A stretch of DNA of 64,000 nucleotides from Aeoliella mucimassa (lineage in GTDB: Bacteria; Planctomycetota; Planctomycetia; Pirellulales; Lacipirellulaceae), in assembly GCF_007748035.1 (NCBI RefSeq), contig NZ_CP036278.1, positions 6,076,001-6,140,000 on the forward strand. The letters run 5' to 3'. Below, piece after piece: positions 45,020 through 52,652 of this stretch. A program made the position numbers and the translations under genes. Each line of letters begins with the position of its first letter. Position 1 is the stretch's first letter. The notes beneath the pieces are model-generated. The model saw nothing but the letters and a program-made list of their open reading frames with translations. It was not told the DNA's origin and did no database searches.

Positions 45020-46677
45020 CGTAGCCAGCCTTTCACGCGTTCGATCACATAGCCGGGCGTCATTCGCCGGCGGTTGGCTTTGTACAATTCGCTGTAGCCC
45101 ATGCCGCTCCAGTAGAGCGTGCAAGCTCCTTGGCATAGCTCGAAGTGTTCGCAAGTTTGGCAGATAGGATGGGCTTGCCGTTTCTTCTTGTAGAACTGAG
45201 CGTCTTTGCCGAACCAGACGTTGTCGAACCCTTCGTCGAGCACGTTGCCGACCCCGCGGGCGAAGCTCGAGCAAGGCAGCACCTCGCCCGATGGCGACAC
45301 GTGCACCAGTCCATCGCAAGCCGCGCACCCTTTGTTGCCGAGCCCATGAGCGATGGGATTGAAGATGCAAAACGGAGTCGGCGAGTACCAGTGAAAATCG
45401 ATGCCAATCTGTTCGGCATGCTGCTTGGCTTGCAGCACGAAATCGCCGATGCGAGTGTACGAGATCTTGATCTGCTCGTGCCGAGCCAGCCGCGGCGTGC
45501 CGGTCGGGATGATGTGGTTCATCGAAACGTGCGGCAATTCCAGCGACTTGGCCAAGTCGAGAATGCCAAGCAGGTGCTCGGCGTTCTCTTCGCAGATGGT
45601 GGTATTCGTATGCACGTGCAAACCTGCATTGCGGAGGTTCTCGATGCCTCGCATCGTCTTCGCAAACGAACCAGGGCGCTGCGTCAGGGCTTCGTGCACC
45701 TGGGCATTCGGCCCTTCGACACTCACTTGGGCCGAAGTCAGTCCGGCCGCGGCCAGTTTGTCGACGTATTGCTTCGACGAACTGGTGATGCCGTTGGTGA
45801 TGAGGTTGACCCGCATACCATTGTCGCGGGCATGGCGAATAAACATCGGCAGCTCAGGCCGCAAGGTCGCCTCGCCGCCGGTGAAGCTGACGCTCGGCAC
45901 CTTGCCGACCTGGGCGATCTGCTCGATCACCCGCATCACCTCGTCGGCGGTCATCTCTTCGCCGACGGGATCACGCTGCGGATGGCGATTCTTCCACCAA
46001 TCGAATTGTCGCCAGAACTTCCACCAGTTGCGATGCCGCTCGCGGGCCAAATTGCCCGGCGTGGCGTCGGGCGTTCCGCACCCCGCGTAGCAGAACGTGC
46101 AAGCCAGGTTGCAACGGTAAGTAATGGCGATTTCGCTCAGCACAGGGTAGCGGGTGAAGCTCCCCTCGAACGGAGTGGTATTCGTGGTCGGCCGCCCCCG
46201 CCCGTCTCCCAGGCGATTCGCGAGCAGGTCGCGAACGTCGCAGAAGAACGTATGCATCTGATAGATGCGCTCGGGGTGGTTACCAGCACCAACCGACAAC
46301 GCAATTTGCCGGGCAGGCTCTCCCTCGAGTGCTCGATGCAGCAACGTGAGTCCCGAGCGGTTCAACTGAAACACCTCGGTGGGCATTTTGATTAGCACGC
46401 CATCGTCGGGACGCACGCGAACATACGCCCGCACGTTGGCTACGAACTCGTCGATCCAGTCAAGGTGCTCTAGCTCGGTGCCGAACTGCTCGCCGTCGGC
46501 CGGGTACCAGTGGGGTTGCTCCTGCTCGCTGGCACATCCGCATCCGGTGGCCGATTGCCCGACGATCGGCAATGGCTCGCTCGCAGGATCAACGTAAGCC
46601 GACGCCTGTTCGACCAGCCGCTCGAGCTGGGCGTCTTCTTCCTGATTGATGATGGGTAAGCTCAGGTCTTGCGACAT
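45016..46677 (-). CDS. Radical SAM/SPASM enzyme with PqqD-like N-terminal segment
   Basis: 553 residues. Residues about 84-156 look like a PqqD-type RiPP recognition element (DDGVLIKMPTEVFQLNRSGL, TLLHRALEGEPARQIALSVG). The radical SAM cluster motif CxxxCxxC is at Cys189, Cys193, Cys196 (RCNLACTFCYAGC), followed by SFTGGEATLRPELPMFI and the NLITNGIT strand. The C-terminal SPASM region supplies extra cluster ligands at Cys437, 451, 454, 469, 506, 509, 515 and 519 (CAACDGLVHVSPSGEVLPCS, CQTCEHFELCQGACTLYW). SPASM enzymes modify peptides, for example forming thioethers or C-C links. Its ATG directly follows the TAA of the SACH-repeat gene, whose Cys-rich tail is the obvious candidate substrate. 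An N-terminal GCGCAS adds further cysteines. Confidence 0.9.
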   Translation of the reverse strand: MSQDLSLPIINQEEDAQLERLVEQASAYVDPASEPLPIVGQSATGCGCASEQEQPHWYPADGEQFGTELEHLDWIDEFVANVRAYVRVRPDDGVLIKMPTEVFQLNRSGLTLLHRALEGEPARQIALSVGAGNHPERIYQMHTFFCDVRDLLANRLGDGRGRPTTNTTPFEGSFTRYPVLSEIAITYRCNLACTFCYAGCGTPDATPGNLARERHRNWWKFWRQFDWWKNRHPQRDPVGEEMTADEVMRVIEQIAQVGKVPSVSFTGGEATLRPELPMFIRHARDNGMRVNLITNGITSSSKQYVDKLAAAGLTSAQVSVEGPNAQVHEALTQRPGSFAKTMRGIENLRNAGLHVHTNTTICEENAEHLLGILDLAKSLELPHVSMNHIIPTGTPRLARHEQIKISYTRIGDFVLQAKQHAEQIGIDFHWYSPTPFCIFNPIAHGLGNKGCAACDGLVHVSPSGEVLPCSSFARGVGNVLDEGFDNVWFGKDAQFYKKKRQAHPICQTCEHFELCQGACTLYWSGMGYSELYKANRRRMTPGYVIERVKGWLR

Positions 46678-48549
46678 TTAGTGGGCTCCTCCGCTCACAC
46701 AGGCACTATGACAGGCTGAATGGCACGCGCTATGACACGCACTGTGACATGCCGAATGGCACGCGCTATGGCAGGCACTATGACACGCCGAGTGACACGC
46801 GCTATGGCAAGCCGACGCGGCGTACTGGCTGGCCAGGTCGTTACCGCCCGACAGAAAGTAGGAGTAGCTGTGATCGGCCAGCCCGTGGGTGTTGGGCACC
46901 GCCGCGGCCAGGGTCGACACTTGTTGCTCGCGAGTCGACCAACTGCTGTCGTGATGGTGGTACGTGTGAAAGTACGGGTAGTACACCCGGCGGCGATCGA
47001 ACACGCGCCCCGACCGCACCGGCCGGCGCGGAGTCTTGCGCCCCGATGGTTTGCGTTTCGCCTGAGTGGCTGCTTCCCAGAACTCGTCCGACTCGGCCAG
47101 GGCTTTGCGGAACTCCTTTTCGATCTCTTTCTGGTAGTGCTCCTTGGTCGCTTCCAGATCGCAGTCCCAGGCTTTCTCCTGAATGCCCGCGGTGATTTGC
47201 ACCACGAGTTTCTCGGCCAGATCCTCGGCCAGGAATCCATCGTCCTGCACGCAGTCGAGGATCGTCTGATGGTAAGCGGTGAGGTCGTCGCCGGTGATGC
47301 CGGTTTTCTCGAGCCGAATGGGATTCTCGCCGATCACGTGCACGATGCCGAGCTGTTCGAGTTCCAAGATCATCACCGCAATCAAAGTCTTGAGCGGTAC
47401 ATCGCACACGTAACCGACCTCGACCGCGTTAAGCTTGGCGATCTTGCCATTCTTGCGGAAGCTCTTCAGCTCGATCGATGGAACCTGCCAGTCGTCGCGA
47501 TCCCAGCTTACATGCTCAAGTTGCTTGGCCGCTTGCTGCAGCGAGCGATGCTTGATGAGCACGATGGCCGCTGCCCCGCCGCCGAGTAGCACCAGCATCA
47601 CAATCGCCAGCCCACGCCCTGAGTTTCGGTCGACCGAGTAACGGGGCGAGGCCGATTGCCGAGAGTAGCTTGGCGTGGAACGTGGTGGCGGCTGATTCGA
47701 CGTAGCCGGCGTTTCGGCCACCAATCCCGAAGCGGGCGGCGGCTGGCTCGACCGTGTCGGCTTGGTGCGTAGCGACATGCCCGCGAACGTATCGGCCGGC
47801 ACGTAGTACGTGAGCGGGAACTTCTCCTTGGTGCTCAAGTTTTCTTTGTGCGCTCGTACCACCAGGTAGCGAGGTCCATCGGTCGGGGCGTCGGGCGTGG
47901 TGACTCCGGTGCCGCGGCGGCCGAGGTACGACAGCTTGTACCGTTTGTTCACAAATGGCTCGGTCCGCAAACCGAGTTCGGCCGCCTGCTCAAACGTGAG
48001 TTCGTCCTGATCGATCTCGATCGGCCACCTCACCAGCACGGTTTCGTGCTCCAGCGGTTCGTCCCACTGCACCGGTGCCCACCCGAACACGACCAGCTCG
48101 CCCAATTCAGCCGACGTGGTTCGCTGCAAATGCCCAGCAGCAGCTACGTCGGTAAAGTACGTCAGCACAAACGTGATCTCGCCCGGCCCAAACCGCTGAC
48201 CATTGGCGAGCAGCACGTCGTATTTGTCGCCGAGATTTTTCAGGTCGAGCTGATAGCTCTTGCCCGATCCCTCGACCACCGCCCCGCAGCCGGGTTGGTG
48301 CCAGTCGATCCGCCCGCGTTCGCCCTGAAAGTAAAAGCCCCCCATGGTGCCGCGTTGCACCTGCCAGCGAACTTTGTACTGCACCATCGCCTTTTGGTTC
48401 GGCGCGAGGGCAATTTCGACTTCCACCCACTTCAGGTCGGCCGTCACCTGGGCCTGACCGCGGGTGGGGGCAACCAGCACGACGACTATCGCCAGCGCAA
48501 AGAGGGACAAAACGGTCCTGCGATCAGCACCCCGGCGTCGACTACTCAC
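46678..48549 (-). CDS. Two-pass membrane protein with C-terminal SACH tandem repeats (candidate radical-SAM substrate)
   Basis: 623 residues. A signal peptide or helix (12-32, TVLSLFALAIVVVLVAPTRG) leads into an extracytoplasmic domain (33-310, beta-rich, ending in a Ser/Pro linker), one membrane helix (312-332), then a cytosolic part. This layout, and the segment NAVEVGYVCDVPLKTLIAVM with ILELEQLGIVHVI, resembles DUF2207-type predicted membrane proteins. After a basic linker and YYPYFHTYHHHDSS, residues 579-618 are nine perfect Ser-Ala-Cys-His units plus Ser-Ala-Cys-Val, ending SGGAH: ten cysteines and nine histidines in 40 residues. Predicted topology puts these in the cytosol, where the adjacent radical SAM enzyme (next codon after the stop) could modify them. 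Metal binding is the other obvious idea. No matching described system comes to mind. Confidence 0.85.
   Translation of the reverse strand: MSSRRRGADRRTVLSLFALAIVVVLVAPTRGQAQVTADLKWVEVEIALAPNQKAMVQYKVRWQVQRGTMGGFYFQGERGRIDWHQPGCGAVVEGSGKSYQLDLKNLGDKYDVLLANGQRFGPGEITFVLTYFTDVAAAGHLQRTTSAELGELVVFGWAPVQWDEPLEHETVLVRWPIEIDQDELTFEQAAELGLRTEPFVNKRYKLSYLGRRGTGVTTPDAPTDGPRYLVVRAHKENLSTKEKFPLTYYVPADTFAGMSLRTKPTRSSQPPPASGLVAETPATSNQPPPRSTPSYSRQSASPRYSVDRNSGRGLAIVMLVLLGGGAAAIVLIKHRSLQQAAKQLEHVSWDRDDWQVPSIELKSFRKNGKIAKLNAVEVGYVCDVPLKTLIAVMILELEQLGIVHVIGENPIRLEKTGITGDDLTAYHQTILDCVQDDGFLAEDLAEKLVVQITAGIQEKAWDCDLEATKEHYQKEIEKEFRKALAESDEFWEAATQAKRKPSGRKTPRRPVRSGRVFDRRRVYYPYFHTYHHHDSSWSTREQQVSTLAAAVPNTHGLADHSYSYFLSGGNDLASQYAASACHSACHSACHSACHSACHSACHSACHSACHSACHSACVSGGAH
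46699..46815 (-). repeat. 12-bp coding tandem repeat encoding SACH
   Basis: Nine and three-quarter direct units of 12 bp. Synonymous third positions vary between units (Ala GCC/GCG/GCA/GCT, Ser TCA/AGC/AGT/TCG, Cys TGT/TGC, His CAT/CAC) while the protein repeat is perfect, which points to selection on the peptide and not to recent slippage. Confidence 0.95.
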
Positions 48550-49701
48550 GGCTGTTACTCCGAATTCCGAGCCTGAAAAGAAGTGCTCCTATTGGAATCG
48601 GATGAAGCGGTTGAATCAAGATGGTTGGGTCCGAGAGTTCCCAAGGGGGTAGGAGTCACGACGACGAGTGGAACATGAGTAGGCACTTGGCATCCTTCCA
48701 TTGAGTTTGCGGATGGGCTGCTCGCCACTCCGTCGACTTCCGCCAGCTTCCCATCCTGCACCAAATAGATTCCCACCACCACGAATAGATTCCCACAGCT
48801 GGGCAAATAGATTCCCAATTTACCCACCGATGGGAAAATTGAATCTCCGCCCGCGCTACAAAACCAGTAGTTTTCGCGCCCGAATAGATTCCCATTTCCC
48901 AAAACGCATCGAGTGGGAATCTATTTTTTCGATGGGAATCAATCGCAAGTCGTTTGTTAGTAGAGAGTTGCATCAACACCTCCGCGGAAAGTGCCCAAAA
49001 TAGATTCCCATGGGTGGGAAACTATTTTGGGGAGGGGGCAGGAGTCAGGATTCGGGGGGCAGGGGAGTTTGGGATTTATGATTTCTGAGTGATGATTTCT
49101 GATTGAGGGATGTCATCTTGAAGGAGCTTCCGGCGACTGAAAGATCTCAGCTCGCCATTTCGAGCGTGTCACCAACGAACGCCCTGTAGGATGGGACCAG
49201 GAGCGACAGCGACGCAGCCCCATCACCTGCATTGCCAACACGCGCAGCAGCGAACGCCCACGCCGGCAACCCTTCGCCTGCGTGTCGCTAGTCGTTCGAG
49301 TTCAAAACAAGCATCACATCTGATTCACCTCCAATCACCAAAAAAGCCAACAGCCGAAAGCTGATAGCCGACGGCCTCAGTCACCTGTCCATTAGAACAC
49401 CATTGGTGGCCAATTCCCAGCGAAAACTGGAGCATTCAGAAAATTCGTTTAGCCCGCAGCCGAAGGCGATGGTTAGCGAGGTGGACCTGGAGCAACCACA
49501 AGAAGTCTCACGCAGAGACGCCAAGCCCGCGGAGGGCAAGAATACCACCGAGAGCCAGCCAGCCTCGACTACTGATCCGCCCCCCTCTCAAGCATTCGGT
49601 GAAAGGGAAACATCCCTCGCAAAAGGTTTGCGCCGCCGGGGAGAGTGAACTGCGATAATCTCGGCAAGGCGAAACTGCTTCGGTCGATGAAGCCTATAGG
49701 C
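48550..49701. other. 1.15-kb gene-free region upstream of the SACH operon
   Basis: No credible gene; the ORFs here read through DNA repeats. The left half carries the AATAGATTCCCA family. The right half (about 49080-49660) has the patchy, low-content look of planctomycete intergenic DNA. It should include the promoter of the SACH operon near 48550-48750. Confidence 0.6.
48764..49026. repeat. Dispersed AATAGATTCCCA repeats, both orientations
   Basis: Perfect direct copies at 48764-48775, 48784-48795, 48806-48817, 48883-48894 and 48999-49010; a perfect inverted copy at 48914-48925; degenerate inverted copies at 48933 and 49015-49026. The first three are spaced 20 and 22 bp, about two helical turns, as in multi-site regulator binding regions. 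They start about 215 bp upstream of the SACH gene start. Confidence 0.85.
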
Positions 49702-49791
49702 GTCTAATGGATTGTGTAACCGGGTGGCGACGGTTGACGTTGATTTCAAATTCGGCGTGAATCGCCACTCCGGTTCACGCTATTGTTATGC
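49702..49791 (-). other. attC-like integron recombination site (site 1)
   Basis: Read on the minus strand, R'' GCATAAC contains the TAA stop of the cassette gene at 49786. Arms AACCGGAGTGGCGA and its complement AACCGGGTGGCGA (49718-49730 with 49762-49775) pair fully except for one extra base on the R'' side, the extrahelical-base arrangement of attC. R' is degenerate (ATTAGAC in place of GTTRRRY), as expected for the last site of an array. Confidence 0.7.
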
Positions 49792-50520
49792 CGCGCGTCG
49801 TAGCGTGGCAAGCTGAATGAGTTCATCGACAACTAGTCGTGTTCCAATACGAATTCGTTCTAAGTCTGCCGCCACCGCGTTGTACCTCCGATTGTGAGCG
49901 GCACGGTCGCCGACTGTCTTCAACTCCTTCAACACTTTCTTTGTCTCTCGTCCGAGTGACAGCCCGCCATTATCCACCGCGTCCGTAATAATTCCCGACA
50001 GCATGGAATAGTTGCCATCGGCGTCTTTAATACGGGAACCAATGCCCAAATGCTCGTAGCATTCGATTAGTAGCGTCTCAATTAAGCGGCGGAGCATAAC
50101 CGATGCCGCATCAAAGAAGTGATAATGAACACAACCGTTGACTTGGTTACCAATCTTTTCGATGTAACCACGAGTTCCTGCGAACAGTTCCTCAGGTAGG
50201 TAGCCGTTCGCCCCGTCGTGATCTGCTGGACTGGAGTCTAATAGACCCTGTACCCAAGCCTGCACAGTCGGCTTGGCCGTCGGTTTCAGTTGAAATCCCG
50301 CCTTGTTTTGAAGCGTCAAACGCAATCTCGCGATTGCGGGTGCAAGAGTTGTCTGATTCGGATTGCCTAAACCATTTCGCTGAATTACTCGCGCCAAATC
50401 ACCAGCGGATTTTCTAATTCCGGTGGTGTCCCTATCGTAAAACCACAGTAGTGCAACGGCACGCTGCGCATTCGTAAGGTCGAGCGCAGCGAGCTTCACG
50501 CAAAACTGGTTGACATCCAT
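49786..50520 (-). CDS. Cassette-borne protein with DUF4145/HEPN-like C-terminus
   Basis: 244 residues from the ATG at 50520, four bases after the stop of the upstream gene. The N-terminal third suggests a helical DNA-binding-like region (LTNAQRAVALLWFYDRDTTG then IRKSAGDLARVIQRNGLGNP). The C-terminal half has the look of a DUF4145/HEPN helical bundle: MLRRLIETLLIECYEHLGIG, IKDADGNYSMLSGIITDAVD, LKELKTVGDRAAHNRRYNAV. HEPN-type domains are frequent in RNase toxins and phage-defence proteins, but I see no clear RxxxxH catalytic motif. The TAA stop lies inside the attC R'' box, marking this as an integron cassette gene. Function unknown. Confidence 0.72.
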   Translation of the reverse strand: MDVNQFCVKLAALDLTNAQRAVALLWFYDRDTTGIRKSAGDLARVIQRNGLGNPNQTTLAPAIARLRLTLQNKAGFQLKPTAKPTVQAWVQGLLDSSPADHDGANGYLPEELFAGTRGYIEKIGNQVNGCVHYHFFDAASVMLRRLIETLLIECYEHLGIGSRIKDADGNYSMLSGIITDAVDNGGLSLGRETKKVLKELKTVGDRAAHNRRYNAVAADLERIRIGTRLVVDELIQLATLRRAA

Positions 50521-50524
50521 GACG

Positions 50525-51151
50525 TTATCCCTCAGCGGCGCCTGACGGAGGCAGATCGTGTTCGACAAAATTTTCGCCGATATTGGTGATCGTGATGTCG
50601 TTCTGCTTCCTCGAGTCGACCCAACCCTTCCGATTTGCAATGTTGCGAATCGCTTGTGGTAAGTCGGCCGGAGTCCGTCGGCCAGCGTCCTTGAAGCACG
50701 TGAAGATATGGTCCGGAGAAATTCCTTCAGTGCCAAGAACGTTGTCTAGGTAGTAGACGGCACAGGCAATGAACGCCTGTTGGTCCTTGGGTTGTTTTTC
50801 TTCGATGAATTCACGAAACGCGGTGTTGCCTTCCGGCTTGAGGTCGAGATCTTTGACAATTGACATTACCGGTGGCTTTCGCGTCCGCGGAGACTTCGAC
50901 TTTTTGGATGGAGTCGCGTCGATGACATCATCGTCGTCGTATGGTTCGACATCTAGCAATTCGTCATCTAGGTCAATATCTCCGGCAGCGTTACCATTCG
51001 TGTTAGTCAATACTTTGACGACCTTTGTGGCGGGCTGGAACGTCTTGTTAACGGCACTTCCGATTGCGCGAAGCCCCTCCTGGATGGTCTCATCGTCGCC
51101 TTCAAATTCAGCGAAGAATACCCGCAAACGTCCTTTTTCTTTTTTCGCCAA
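50525..51151 (-). CDS. Cassette-borne protein of unknown function, partner of the HEPN-like gene
   Basis: 208 residues from a TTG start at 51151, behind a GGAGAA ribosome site at seven bases. The N-terminus is basic (MAKKEKGRLRVFFAEFEGDD), the middle is acidic then Lys/Arg-rich (LDDELLDVEPYDDDDVIDAT, SKKSKSPRTRKP), and the C-terminal 110 residues form a compact helical domain (LKPEGNTAFREFIEEKQPKD, FIACAVYYLDNVLGTEGISP, DHIFTCFKDAGRRTPADLPQ, TNIGENFVEHDLP) that looks like a winged-helix-like module recurring in accessory genes. I do not know its function. The two-gene cassette (with 49786-50520) suggests a compact accessory module. Confidence 0.72.
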   Translation of the reverse strand: MAKKEKGRLRVFFAEFEGDDETIQEGLRAIGSAVNKTFQPATKVVKVLTNTNGNAAGDIDLDDELLDVEPYDDDDVIDATPSKKSKSPRTRKPPVMSIVKDLDLKPEGNTAFREFIEEKQPKDQQAFIACAVYYLDNVLGTEGISPDHIFTCFKDAGRRTPADLPQAIRNIANRKGWVDSRKQNDITITNIGENFVEHDLPPSGAAEG

Positions 51152-51384
51152 GATTGTTCTCCTTCACTGTTAGTAGGCAGAAAGATATGACAGGTATTGC
51201 CAGATATGGTTCGCGACCCTGTGTTTGTTCGGCATTCCCGTGCCGAAATGGCAGGTATGCGATCCGGCTGGAGAAAGACATGCACATGCTGTGCCGAAGG
51301 CAACTGCTTCGGTTCGCATGAGGGGCCGGGGACGTGCCAGAGGCATACACTTGTTATTCGACACAAAAAATGTGTGTAAGCACG

Positions 51385-51412
51385 GCTTATCCACATTTTT
51401 TTGTGGATAAGC
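51385..51412. promoter_or_regulatory. Inverted pair of perfect DnaA-box sequences
   Basis: GCTTATCCACA, six T residues, TGTGGATAAGC: an 11-bp perfect inverted repeat. Each arm contains TTATCCACA, the exact consensus DnaA box. It lies 235 bp upstream of the TTG start of the two-gene cassette module, in an A/T-rich stretch. It could equally act as an RNA hairpin. Confidence 0.7.
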
Positions 51413-51456
51413 TCAACCCGGATTATAGCAGATTCTAGGTGCTAAGACGCGTCGCA

Positions 51457-51528
51457 GTGAAACTTCTACGCGGGTTAGCTGCCAAAAACGATTCGCAGAT
51501 TCACTGTTCGCTAAAATAGCTTCGGCCG
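51457..51528 (+). repeat. 72-bp repeat, copy B
   Basis: Matches 52653-52724 at 64 of 72 positions without gaps (gtgaaacttctacgc at the left, agcttcggccg at the right). Its right flank (gcttcggccgatgaagccta) also recurs beside attC site 1 at 49677-49696. Not coding; it sits between the DnaA-box pair and attC site 2. Confidence 0.85.
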
Positions 51529-51541
51529 ATGAAGCCTAGGG

Positions 51542-51600
51542 GGCTAACGCAAAAAGGACCGCCAGCACGTTAAACGGTTGGCTACTCTGCCTTGTTAGGC
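51542..51600 (-). other. Short attC-like site (site 2) after the yggL-like cassette
   Basis: On the minus strand R'' GCCTAAC contains the TAA stop of the yggL-like gene, and R' is GTTAGCC 59 bp away, near the minimum attC length. The inner stem is weak, so this site is less certain than sites 1 and 3. Confidence 0.5.
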
Positions 51601-51957
51601 CTCTGGTTGCGGCTCCTCATCGAAGGGGTTCTTCCCATACCACAAATCCCATGGCTCCGAAATCTCGAAGGAATCGACTTCGGTTCGCTCTCGAAGCCAC
51701 GCCCGCACCCATTCCAAATCTTCCTGCCGAATTGTCGTGTCCCCTGTCCGAGGCTCGATCACACCCTCCCATCCCTTCGCCGGGTGTCCTCCGCCGCCGA
51801 ACCAGAGCGCCCTGGCTTCGATCGCTTCCTCGATAAAGCCATCGGTGAAACGATCAAATTCCGTTGAGTCGAGGTGCCGCGTGAACGATGCCCTGACGCT
51901 TACTCCACGGACCGCGAATTCTACCCGATGCAGCTTCTTTCGGAGGCGCTTCTTCAT
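51595..51957 (-). CDS. YggL-like (DUF469) protein in an integron cassette
   Basis: A 120-residue protein beginning MKKRLRKKLHRVEFAVRGVS, the family signature of YggL/DUF469, a small protein reported to bind the 50S ribosomal subunit in E. coli. The rest (HLDSTEFDRFTDGFIEEAIE, LWFGGGGHPAKGWEGVIEPR, DLEWVRAWLRERTEVDSFEI) matches its usual length of about 110. DUF469 genes are recurrent cassette cargo. The stop codon sits inside the attC R'' box at 51594-51600 and attC site 3 lies 15 bp upstream of the start, so it is a single-gene cassette of about 430 bp. Confidence 0.8.
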   Translation of the reverse strand: MKKRLRKKLHRVEFAVRGVSVRASFTRHLDSTEFDRFTDGFIEEAIEARALWFGGGGHPAKGWEGVIEPRTGDTTIRQEDLEWVRAWLRERTEVDSFEISEPWDLWYGKNPFDEEPQPEA

Positions 51958-51972
51958 TGCGTCTGTTTTTTG

Positions 51973-52081
51973 GCCTAACGTAATTCAGCTCAGTTGCCGG
52001 CCGCCCGCGGGAGCAGGCGTCCAACCGACAACACCATTCTACTCGCGGGCGTCGCCGGTCAACTGCAGCCGGTGGTTAGGC
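51973..52081 (-). other. attC site 3
   Basis: R'' and R' are perfect inverted GCCTAAC / GTTAGGC 109 bp apart. Inner arms (gctcagttgccggccgcccgcg and its near-complement at 52043-52067) pair with one extra base (G in GCTGCAGTTG) on the R'' side, the polarity of an attC oriented leftward. This is the clearest of the three sites. Confidence 0.82.
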
Positions 52082-52085
52082 GACT

Positions 52086-52418
52086 TTAAGCAGTTGTATA
52101 CCAGTGATACCACACCGTTGTTTCACCAAATGCTAAGCCGAGTTCTACGTCGTCCCAAACGTCGTTTAGGAGGCTTGATTCACGCAGCGTTGTCGGGTGG
52201 GGCAAATCAATACCGGCGAACCGATGCAGGTGATCTACAACCATCTGCCATCGCGGCCAATTGACTGGTGGTGGACCATAATGTTTTGTTGCTGCGCAGG
52301 CCTTGAGCAGCGCGGACAGATCGGGACAGTACCGTGATGGCGATGCTAGAGCCAGTTCGAGTGATTGCTCAGAATCCGGTGGGTCAAACTCGAATTGGTC
52401 ACACGAAACTCGCCGCAT
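52086..52418 (-). CDS. Unknown 110-residue cassette protein
   Basis: The stop at 52086 lies five bases before the R'' box of attC site 3, and a GTTAGGC-type core (52431-52437, minus strand) lies 13 bp upstream of the ATG, so the ORF fills a cassette of about 460 bp exactly. The protein is mildly acidic with Trp-rich ends (PPPVNWPRWQMVVDHLHRFA; ETTVWYHWYTTA). I recognise no family. The assignment as a real gene rests on its fit to the cassette boundaries. Confidence 0.65.
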   Translation of the reverse strand: MRRVSCDQFEFDPPDSEQSLELALASPSRYCPDLSALLKACAATKHYGPPPVNWPRWQMVVDHLHRFAGIDLPHPTTLRESSLLNDVWDDVELGLAFGETTVWYHWYTTA

Positions 52419-52652
52419 GAATGTCCCGTCGCCTAACTTGTTTATAGAATGATCATCATAACACCTGTAGACTGCAAAGTTGTCAGCCTAACACTCGGGC
52501 TTCCGATCCTCGTAACTTACAGTGTAGCCGTGAGTTATGTCTATCTCAACCTTCTCGCTGTGTGATAGGATGTTTCTGCCTAGCGCACTGTTAGCTAATA
52601 AACAGTACAGGTGCCAAAAGCAGAATAGAAAACCCGCCTTCGTACGTTGGGT
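52419..52652. other. Array edge with two GTTAGGC cores
   Basis: Holds two GTTAGGC cores on the minus strand (at 52431-52437 and 52486-52492) but no convincing attC fold and no gene. The first is the 5' boundary of the 110-codon cassette. It could be the remains of another attC or of an attI. The sequence is visibly A/T-richer than the flanking chromosome. Confidence 0.5.

Noticed and set aside
46699-46815. Direct repeats as a CRISPR array
   Set aside because: The unit is 12 bp, in frame, without spacers, and encodes SACH; it is a coding repeat.
48555-48902. Leftward 115-residue ORF upstream of the SACH gene
   Set aside because: Its apparent protein repeats come from translating the AATAGATTCCCA DNA repeats; no ribosome site or family match.
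48764-49026. AATAGATTCCCA repeats as CRISPR
   Set aside because: Copies are only 12 bp, irregularly spaced and in both orientations, and no cas gene is near.
49403-49648. 81-residue rightward ORF
   Set aside because: Hydrophilic, no family signal, no ribosome site, in a region that looks like intergenic filler.
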